Assembly: GCF_014633365.1 (NCBI RefSeq)
Contig: NC_068352.1
Location: 5,138,393-5,202,392, forward strand
Source of the DNA: Diospyros lotus
Taxonomy: Eukaryota > Streptophyta > Magnoliopsida > Ericales > Ebenaceae
Direction: 5' to 3'
DNA: 64,000 nt
Shown: positions 56,090-64,000 of the stretch, one piece after another
How the letters are laid out: each line of letters starts with the position of its first letter
Numbering within the stretch: the stretch's first letter is position 1
Translations under genes and position numbers: made by a program
Notes under the pieces: model-generated
Database searches by the model: none
What the model saw: the letters and a program-made list of their open reading frames with translations, nothing else
What the model was told of the DNA's origin: nothing

Positions 56090-56660
56090 AGAGGACCTTG
56101 GAAGTGGGCGGCGACGGCGTGGCGGGGGGCGACGGCAGTGCGTAGACGCGACGGTGACGATGGCGTGGGTGGGCTACGCGGAGGCGAAAGAGGGAGAGAG
56201 ACAGAGAGAAGGGGGCGGGTGAGGGGTGGCGAGGATGGGGTGGGTGCGTAGGGGCGGCGACGACGATGGCGGCGAGAGAGGGAGAGAGACAGAGAGAGAA
56301 AGATGGCGGCCACGATGGCCGCGGGCGAGGGGCGGGGACGATGGCCACGGGTGAGAGAGAGAAAGAGAGAGGGAGAGAGCGGGCGAGGGGCGGGGACGAT
56401 GGCCGCCGGCGAGGGGCGGCGACGATGGGGCGGGGTGAGAGAGAGAAAGAGAGAGGGAGACAGAGATGCAGGCGAGGGGCGGGGACGATGGCCGCGAGTG
56501 AGAGAGAGAAAGAGAGAGGGAAAGAGAGGGGAAATAGGGGAAAGAGAGATGGACGATGGCGACGGGCGGGTGGGAAACAGAGAGTGAGAGAGAGAGGGAG
56601 GGGGAAACAGAGAGAGAGAGGTGTGATGGGATGGTTTTGGGCGGGCGGCCACGCCGGTGG
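56090..56660. repeat. Purine-rich repeat block of the Helitron
   Basis: Repeats 'gcgaggggcggggacgatgg' followed by 'gagagagagaaagagagaggg' at least three to four times (about 56322-56530). Open frames on both strands encode Ser/Pro/His- or Arg/Gly-rich low-complexity peptides, which I do not regard as genes. Confidence 0.8.
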
Positions 56661-57875
56661 GGGGGGGGAGACGTGGATCTCAGCCGTTGATTGATCTCAG
56701 CCACACAAAGATAGATTGTCTCTACACATTTTCAAAAACAGTCTTGCCTTATTATATAGATATATATATATATATATTTATGTAAATGTAGATGGGTTGC
56801 TTGGAACAAGGCATCCAACAGCTAATATATATATATATATATATACAAATGAGTTTGTTCTTCTGGCTAATTCATTCGACAGAGATGGTGCGTATATATA
56901 TAAATATGTGTATATATACATCTTTATATAATTTATCTGCTATGGATACAATGAATGAATATTTGCATCCTTATCTACCAAAGAGCCATTCACTTGAAAC
57001 AAATAAGGCGATCCGAGTCCCCACTGTAACTCAACAAATTTGTATATATATGCTATTTACATCAAAGGGCTTACAGCATGCTAGCAAATTTCAAAATGCT
57101 AAGAAGTTAAGTACCAAATGTAGAGAATGTAGTAGAGGTTGAGTAAGAAACTTGCCTGATGAAGATACAAGTAAGAAAAGCTCCACCAGCACAAAAATGG
57201 AAGGCAGCAGTGAGTTGAATAGAAATGGGAGGAAAAGGTGAAGTATAAGAAGATGTGGTGAGTGAGGAAAGAAATGACAGAGTGAAGAAAAGAAAGGGGC
57301 AATATATACTTAAAATAGAAAATCTCTGCACTTAGAAAGGTTGTGCAAATTGCACGCGAATTTTGAAATTTTACCAACATGTCCCTCTTCTCATATAATA
57401 GATAAAAATATCTAGGGACTTTATTGACAAATGCTAACTTAATTTATTTTATTATTTTATTTTATTTTATTTATTATTATTGTTATTTTATTTTATTTTT
57501 TATTACACCACCAATTTCATTATTTTCAAGTTATTTATCACCATGGGCCTAAGCCCAAGCCCCATGTACTCCATATATATATATCAAGCCCACTAGGCTT
57601 AATTTCCCACCCTGGTCAAACCCATGACCTCATTAACTAATTAATTGCAGCCCATTACATTATTTCTAAATTCAAAAAAAAAAAAAAATTAGACCCACAC
57701 ACTTATCTTCCGACCACACGAACTATAAAATAAAATTGTTCGACCTAAAATTATTTCTACGCTCTCAAAGAAATTTTATTAAATATTAAAATACTTAGAC
57801 CCACATCTAAAATGCCCTTGAGCTAAAATTAAATATTAAAAACACCTAGACCCAATTTAGGGTCATTACATACTC

Positions 57876-57990
57876 TATTTTGATTTATCTATTAATAGAG
57901 GAACGTGAAGTTTTATGATAAGATTTGATGCACGAAAATGGTTTGGACATGTCGATTTGATGTTTTCTCACCGTTTCCCATTTCAAAAAG
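57876..57990. other. Continuation of the AT-rich repeat right of solo LTR C
   Basis: Joins the sequence ending at 52147 once LTR C is removed (single TACTC). Confidence 0.55.
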
Positions 57991-58159
57991 GAAAATGCTA
58001 TTGGTACACCTTTGTGTACACTTTGGGCTACATAAAGGTGTACCAATGACAAAAAATCCCCTCATAAGGCGCATGTGAGGCGCAAGGTATTTTAGTCATA
58101 ATACCTCCTTATGTAGTCCAAGATGTATAAAATGATTGTACATCTAACATGATTCTTTC
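57991..58159. mobile_element. Small MITE with GGAAAATGCTATTGGTACAC-type end
   Basis: Left 48 bases and the reverse complement of the right 50 bases share order and many bases (…ACTTTGGGCTACATAAAGG against …ATCTTGGACTACATAAGG). The left arm is itself a hairpin (TTGGTACACCTTT…AAAGGTGTACCAA). The same left end recurs at 63926-63944. Confidence 0.55.
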
Positions 58160-58960
58160 AAAAATGGCAAAGATAGACAGTTCAAAACGTTTTTCAAATT
58201 ATTTCTGTAATTTAAAAAACGTTTCGACAGCGTTTCACAAGTTATAAAAAATTATCAAAATTGCATTTTTGGCGACCAAGGTTGCTGCTCCCTCGTCATG
58301 CATCAGAGCTCGCTATTCCCCCACCATTCTTTCTATCAGTTCTAGATGATCTAAAGCCGTTCTGCATCCCTGTTCCAAGCTCCCAACAACTACTTTGAAG
58401 GATGCATATATATGTACACGCATATATACATATATATAATATATATTCATTCTCTATATATATTCAAATAAACACTAAATATATAATGAGTTGTTAGTGA
58501 TTTTTCAGAGTGGCAAAGCTCTAGGATAGGGCCAAGCTGCGCTGTAACAATAATTGTATGCTGAAGAAAGTCATTTCATTTGATGATGAGTAGGGATATA
58601 TATATATATGTATATATGCATATATATTTTGATTTTGTAAGTGGTCCAAATATTCTATTATTGGTTTCTGAGGGAAAAAAAGTTTTAAAAAAATAAAAAA
58701 TCTTGGGAATAGTTATTGCATAATCAATTTGTAAGATTAAGTGATGGTGAGAAGTTATAAGATTTACTTAGTTATTATAGAACTAAGGTAGAAACTGTTG
58801 GTTGGAATGTATTATGGAACTTATATTTAAATTATTTTTTATAAAAAAAATTATATTTTTTTAATTTACATGTTACCTTGTATTTTCTTTTTCTACTTTT
58901 TTAAAAAAATGTCATTTCCTCGTGTCCATTTTGTATCGGAAACATTTTCCGTTTCTATAT
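58160..58960. other. AT-rich non-genic stretch
   Basis: Several TATA/TATG microsatellite runs (58390-58470, 58595-58630). No gene recognised. Confidence 0.4.
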
Positions 58961-58964
58961 TCAT

Positions 58965-59460
58965 GTAACGTAGATGATAATTATCCCTAATATTTTGAGA
59001 TTTATTAGAATTAGAATTCTTATATATAATGCCTTTACTAAGACTATGATTCTTATAAATAAGGTCTATTATTTTCATAGAATTTTTAAATATTAAAGTT
59101 ACATTGTTTGCATTTTATCTAGAACCCCCTATTAAGGGGAAATTTATAGGATAAGCTCTGGGATGTTACAATCTCCCGAAGCTTAATTAGTTACTGTTTC
59201 CAGAAGACAATAATAGCCCCCAGTATAGGTCTCCGGGAGACCGTAATCTTCTGGTCTTGGTCTCTTGGGTTTTTGGTCTTCGAAAAACTATGATGGTCTC
59301 CCCATTTTTTGGTCCTCGAGAGACCATCTATTTTCGTCTCCATGAAATTTATACAATTTGCATGATATCACTTTTTGTCCAAAAGATTATTGTGGACTTT
59401 TGAATTATTTTTGGTCTTTTAATGAGGTTTTGCTCATGACATATCAAATACATGATTTTT
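58965..59460. repeat. Interspersed repeat, related to 63480-63800
   Basis: Shares, in order, 'tttattagaattaga', 'ttcatagaatttt', 'attaaagttac...ttgt', 'ccctattaagggg' type and 'tgaccatgac...atcaaa' type phrases with 63480-63800, diverged. Around 59180-59330 are many 'gtctccgggagacc' / 'ggtcttcg' inverted words. Non-coding. Confidence 0.45.
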
Positions 59461-61815
59461 AAAATTTATTTTTTAATAGGCAAATCAATGAAATAAATAA
59501 ATAAAAAGAAATTATTTTAAGTTGATTTTTTCAACTTAAATTGATTATCTATAATTTGTAAATATGTGATCTATAAATTAAGATTTCATTGCTTGTATTC
59601 TATTCACTGATTTATCTTTCAGGAAAAAAATACTTCAAATTTTTAAAGAATAAAAATATATATCATAAGCTGGGCTGGCCTCGCCCAAAGAAAAGCCCAA
59701 GACGACGGCCCATTAAGGCAGTAAATAAATATTGAGATATGTTTCAAATTACATGAATCTTATTATACTCATGCAATCAAATGTTTGTAGAATTTTAAAT
59801 AAATTCGTGCATTTGAAAAATTAAATAAAAAAGATATCTTTGACTTTTTTTATTACCTTTAAGACATTGAAATAAATTTCATATATCATTAGTGTTAGCA
59901 ATGGGGCGGTGCCAGAGTAGGATTGGCTTGTCGTGTCCTCGACCCAAACCCTAACCATAACCCTAAATCTCAACAATAATTTTTGAAATGATTTTAAAAT
60001 TTGGGGTACATTTTATATTATACATGTGTAAATAAAAAAATGCATTTCAAATCATACTTACATAAGTTTTTATTTTTTAAGTAAAAAAAAGAATTATTTT
60101 TGGAATTTAACTTAGTGACAATGTTTCATAACTTCAAACTGACTTATTTGCTTAATTAATAAATTAAATATACAATATATTTATACGTTTATATATATAT
60201 AGAAAATTATATAAATACATAATATTTTATATATATATATTTTTATCTCTAATAGAATAGATAATATATATATTTATATATAGTATTGGGGTAGGGGCGA
60301 GGGTGGGTCTTCGTAGATTCGAGTCATTTTAGTGACCGTAAAAATCATTGTTGGGATGTCCTCCCTTATGGGGACTCTCGTTGCTCGGTTCTATGATTTT
60401 CGTCAGGGAAGGACAATCTAAATCTGATCTACAATAGTTACACAGAGAGTACTCTAAAAATCATTCTTGAGCTTTGTCTAGCATGTACTACTCCTATGTT
60501 TTTAAAAATAACACATATATCTTCTTTTACTATAAGAATTAACCATTTTATCCTCATGCTTAAATTACTTTTTCTTTTTCTTTCTCCTCTTCCTATCCTC
60601 TAATCTCTCTCTTTCATCTCTTGCATACGTCGATGGTCCAATGATAGTTGTAGGGCATCATCGAATTGATTATTATTGTCTTTATCTCTCTAATCTTTTT
60701 CCGTTCTCTCTCTCCTTTTTTTTTTTTTTTTCTCTTTTTGTTCAATTAGAAACCCAAACAAAACCCAAGTCTATCCATTTTCTAGGTTCGTCAATTAGTC
60801 TTCCATGTTCATCAATGAAACTAAACCTAAATTTATTTAATGGATTATCTTCTTATACTAAGATTATAAAAGCAGGCATTAAAATCAAACCATGTCAAAT
60901 CTTGTGTGGTCTTTATTTTTTTTCTTATTTAATGACCCGAGCTTACGCTATGTAGCATCTTATTTCCCAACAATAATTACACTTGAGTTCAAAATCAAAA
61001 TAATGCTTAGGAAAATGAATGAATGAATGGTTTCAGGCAGCAAAGTTGACTACTCATTTGTTTTGAACCACTTCGTAAATGAGGATTGACATCATAAATA
61101 TTAACTTCTATATAAAATAGTAATTTGAATTATGAGTATATTTTCGCAGTCGGAGCAATTATTTTGGTGAGTAATTAGGGGTTGACACCACAATGCTAAC
61201 CCTGAAGTTTAAAGCCAAAATAATGTTTGGGGGAGCGAATGAATGGACGGTTTTAGGCTATGGAGCTGATTGAAGTTTTTCTCTTACGTTTGTATATATA
61301 TTCTCTTTGTTAGGAGAAATGAAAATACATGACGATAATTTAAATCCATTTTCACATATTTTTTAATTTTGGTTGTGTTGCCTGTGGTATGTCCTAACAT
61401 AACGAGGTAGATGTTTTGAGATCTTTCAATAAAATTCTTACATATAGATAAAATAATAATTACGTTGGTTTAATAAAAAAACATGCATTATAATTTTCAT
61501 TTTCTCTAATTTCTAATGATGGTTAAGATGAATCCTCGAAGTCTACTTCGATGGGAATACTTGTAAGAAGATGTCAAGTTGGATTTTTCAATTTAGCCTC
61601 TAATGCTTAAGTTACTATGTAATGGACAAGGAGAGTTATATAGATCCTTTTCCTTGTGGGGGTCTTACTTCTTATATAGGTTGTTCGAAACGGGGTACTT
61701 AAAAGTTATTTTCGATATTTTTGATCTTATAATGATATGGGTTGAGAGATGATTTTCTAGGTCAAATTAGGATAACAATGATTCTCCCAAATTTGCTTTG
61801 GATCATCTAGGATCA
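59461..61815. other. AT-rich non-genic stretch with a duplicated block
   Basis: No gene was found. Contains a GC-rich patch around 59905-59965 and 60285-60320 that may be ends of a MITE, a poly-T run near 60718-60732, and two diverged copies of a roughly 60-bp block ('aaaataatgcttagg...gaatgaatggtttcaggca', near 60995 and near 61212). Confidence 0.4.
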
Positions 61816-62525
61816 AAATTTAAGAATTGAATATGTTGACTTATCTTTTCAAATCTAGGTTGGATAGAAGGACATGTGTTACTATCTTATTTCTTAGAGA
61901 TATGAACATGTGATCGCCAAGATTTGCTATGTCATAAATAGTTTAGTAATTTCACCTTTTAGAGTGCTCCCTTGTCAAGATTTGTTTTTAGAGTTGAATA
62001 TGTTGACTTATTTTTTGGATCTAGATTGAAAATAGGGACATTTGTCACTAGCTTATTGCTTAAGGTAGTGTTTGTTAGCCAAGATATAGACTAAAAAAAT
62101 GAAATATAAAAAGTATTTCAGACAAAAATGTTTTCTATTTTATTTATTAAATTTATTTATTGACATTTGAAAAAGAAGTTACATGACTTCTTATCTGGAT
62201 TTTTTCAAATAAATTTATATTTTTCTCCATCTGGATAAATTTATCTTGATCTTTACAGATAAGAAAAAAATAACGTATGTGTTTTTTAGTATATTCTAAA
62301 AAAATTAATAAGTAGTTTGATAAAATTTTTAGAATGCTTCTCAGCTTTATCTTGATCATTTCATATCTTGATCCAGAAAGTATTCCAACCTTATCTTGAT
62401 ACAATCTTATCTTACCCATTTTAACAAACATTACTAAGGATATAAACATGTGATAAGCGCCAATTTACTCTTTGTCATAAATAGTTAAGTAATTCAGCCC
62501 TTTATAGTGTTCCTTTGTCAATTTC
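61816..62525. repeat. Diverged tandem duplication of about 155 bp, second copy split by a MITE
   Basis: Unit 1 is about 61820-61980 and unit 2 is 61982-62065 plus 62434-62520. Shared phrases: 'gttgaatatgttgactta', 'aaacatgtgat', 'gtcataaatagtt', 'agtgctcccttgtcaa'. The break in unit 2 coincides with the MITE ends. Confidence 0.7.
62066..62433. mobile_element. MITE with TAGTGTTTGTTA ends (368 bp)
   Basis: Left TAGTGTTTGTTA, right TAACAAACATTA; flanked by TTAAGG and CTAAGG, an imperfect duplication. Interior 'gaagttacatgacttctta' palindrome, AT-rich, with non-coding open frames. hAT-like by size and ends. Confidence 0.7.
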
Positions 62526-62531
62526 CTTATG

Positions 62532-62764
62532 TAGCATTTGTTAATTAAGATATATATCGAAAAAAATAAGATATGAAAAATATTCTAGATAAAAGTAGTA
62601 TTTGTTAAATTTATCTGAAAAGAAGTTACATGACTTCTTATTTTGAACATTTCAGATAAATTTATTTCTCTCAGATTTGAATAAATTATATTAAACCTTA
62701 CAAATAAATTATCTTCATAAGTTATTTCGATACAAACTTATCTGACTCATTTTAACAAAATAAC
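62532..62764. mobile_element. Second, shorter MITE of the same family
   Basis: Starts TAGCATTTGTTA, ends TTTTAACAAAATAA, and shares the interior 'agaagttacatgacttctta' palindrome with the 62066 copy. More decayed and internally shortened. Confidence 0.6.
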
Positions 62765-63190
62765 TTTCAATTACTTCCAAGTCTTTTAATTAAAAAAATC
62801 ATGTCGTTTTGTTAGAATCAACCCAATTAATAACTTGTAACACATATATTAATCACCATACTAAGTATTAATATGTAATTAATTAATAACCAAAGGTTAC
62901 CTTGCACTTCCTTTGAAGCAATCAGATGGTCACTTGAGCAATAATTAAGGGGACACGACGCAAGAGAGAAGGGCAACTCAACCCAGTGGAAAGGGGGATT
63001 CCTTTCAAGCAATTTGTCTCTACCAGTGTTAGTAAATCAAAAAATAAATATTAAATGGGAATGATTGGTTTCCCTATTACCAAGGTGTTGGTCTGTTACA
63101 CTGTCAGCCTGCCCATGAAATCTTACATTTAATTTCTTATGAAATATATGTATATATTTTTTGTTTTTAATGATTCAATAATATTTTAAT
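62765..63190. other. Non-genic stretch
   Basis: No gene, RNA or mobile-element signature recognised. Confidence 0.35.
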
Positions 63191-63810
63191 CTTACCTTCC
63201 ATAGTTCTAACCACGTGTAGACTTATAATATTAAAAAGAATATATTGTCACTTGAATATAATAATAAATTTATTAACTAAAAATATTATTGTTAAGTTAC
63301 TTAAATTCCGTAAGAAAAAAAATGATCAGAAGGTACATAAAAATTCTCGTGCAAATTATTCGATACTTAAATCAGACATTAAAAATTTAAATGTTGTATC
63401 AAAATCAATATCAGAGATGTATTTTTTTTAGAATAATGACTCATCTATTTATAAAGGAGCATAGAATTTTCTTAATTTTTTTAAAATTATAATTCTTCTA
63501 TATAATATTTATTCTAATATTTCAAAATCTATTAAAATTATGAGTCTAACAATAATATTTATTCTGACATTTTAGAATCTATTAGAATTAAATTTTTTAT
63601 AAATAATGTTTATTCTTTTCGTAGAATTTTAGAGTAATTTTCAATATTGAAGTTATCTTATTTGTGATTTGTTCGGAATCTTCCCTAATTAAGAGAAAAT
63701 TATACTTTTTATAGTCTAAAAAATTATTTTAGATTTTTAGATTTTTTTTAATCATTTAATAAATTTTTGACCATGACGCATCAAAACTCATTAAGGAAAG
63801 TTTTGCTAAG
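63191..63810. repeat. Second copy of the interspersed AT-rich repeat
   Basis: 63200-63480 matches 51940-52147 plus 57876-57930; 63480-63800 matches 58965-59460. The order is the same, so one longer repeat of at least 600 bp is present twice, the first copy expanded by insertions. Confidence 0.55.
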
Positions 63811-63925
63811 TACTCAAATTAAGGTTCATCCTCTACCAAATCCTGTGTCTTTCTAGATTCATGGTTCCAGGTGGGCCCCAACCAATTCTCAATCATTCAT
63901 CCTAAAGCCAAGTCACACTCAAATG

Positions 63926-63944
63926 GAAAATGCTATTGGTACAC
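63926..63944. repeat. MITE left-end motif
   Basis: GAAAATGCTATTGGTACAC, identical to the left end at 57991; the element probably continues or is truncated nearby (a further 'gaaaatgttattg' begins at about 63988 and leaves the window). Confidence 0.5.
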
Positions 63945-64000
63945 ACGAAGCTCATTAGTCATTACTGTTTCAGGTATTTGTAAATGGGAAAATGTTATTG

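Larger units (their letters stand above)
53992..56760 (-). mobile_element. Non-autonomous Helitron (2769 bp)
   Basis: In minus orientation it begins TCTATATAATAAGG (56760) and ends CTAG (53995-53992), preceded by a 6-bp-stem hairpin CGTGCC-TTTA-GGCACG about 8 bases before the end (54004-54019). Flanks are A before the 5' end and T after the 3' end, the Helitron insertion rule. No Rep/helicase gene is present. Interior: AT-rich 'actaaattaa' repeats and a purine-rich block. Confidence 0.88.
52148..57870 (-). mobile_element. Gypsy-like solo LTR C (about 2.95 kb plus inserted Helitron)
   Basis: Plus-strand ends TGTAAGGGCCC and GGGTCATTACA, exact duplication TACTC (52143-52147 and 57871-57875). 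Subtracting the 2769-bp Helitron leaves about 2954 bp, a plausible long gypsy LTR. Non-coding throughout. (TA)n-rich minisatellite occupies its middle. Sense orientation appears to be minus by its TGTAATGACCC start, but inverted ends make this uncertain. Confidence 0.88.

Noticed and set aside
56174..56704. Long Pro/Ser-rich ORFs on the minus strand and Arg/Gly-rich ones on the plus strand
   Set aside because: Products of the GA- and GC-rich tandem repeat inside the Helitron; several frames are open together.
59940..59970. Telomere-like 'aaaccctaacc...aaccctaaat'
   Set aside because: Only two or three imperfect repeats; too short to call an interstitial telomere.

Overview
The window looks like nuclear DNA of a flowering plant, probably a dicot. 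The evidence is two intron-containing plant-type genes with GT-AG introns, an AT-rich background, and a dense set of plant transposon types: Ty1/copia elements, Ty3/gypsy-like solo LTRs, hAT, MULE-type MITEs, a Helitron and LINE remnants. I see no tRNA, rRNA, CRISPR or bacterial-style operon.

Only two ordinary host genes can be supported, both on the minus strand. The first is a ZIP-family zinc/metal transporter of the ZIP2/ZIP11 type (5070-6884, three exons, 344 aa). The second is TIM50, a subunit of the mitochondrial TIM23 import translocase (19712-36616, nine exons, 345 aa). Every TIM50 exon joins in frame. The gene is stretched to about 17 kb by insertions in its introns: an RTE-like LINE fragment in intron 1, a complete 5.8-kb copia element in intron 3 (opposite orientation, target duplication CTTAT), and an internally deleted LINE-like relic in intron 5.

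Layout. 1-5 kb: LTR-derived sequence and small repeats. 5-7 kb: ZIP gene. 7-8 kb: a decayed long-inverted-repeat element. 8-13.6 kb: repeat-derived AT-rich DNA with motif arrays. 13.6-16 kb: solo LTR A1. 16.4-18.2 kb: an hAT-type MITE, a decayed chromovirus pol fragment, a 373-bp MULE-type MITE with a perfect 9-bp duplication, and another foldback MITE. 19.7-36.6 kb: TIM50. 36.9-51.6 kb: a nested cluster. Its host is an old minus-strand copia element (duplication AATAT). An autonomous-type hAT transposon (36948-40743) sits in its 3' LTR, gypsy-like solo LTR A2 (42633-44957, ACCCT) splits its RNase H, and solo LTR B (48083-50538, ATCCT) splits its gag. 52.1-57.9 kb: solo LTR C (TACTC), which itself holds a 2.8-kb Helitron (53992-56760) inserted in a (TA)n minisatellite. 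58-64 kb: AT-rich repeats, diverged duplications and MITEs.

The sequence therefore tells a story of layered insertion and decay around two housekeeping-type genes. I did not find a novel multi-gene system. The features most worth follow-up are the nested cluster whose edge lies 258 bp upstream of the TIM50 start codon, the hAT element with an unusual subterminal array of short inverted motifs, the Helitron-in-LTR nest, and four gypsy-like solo LTRs without one complete gypsy element.
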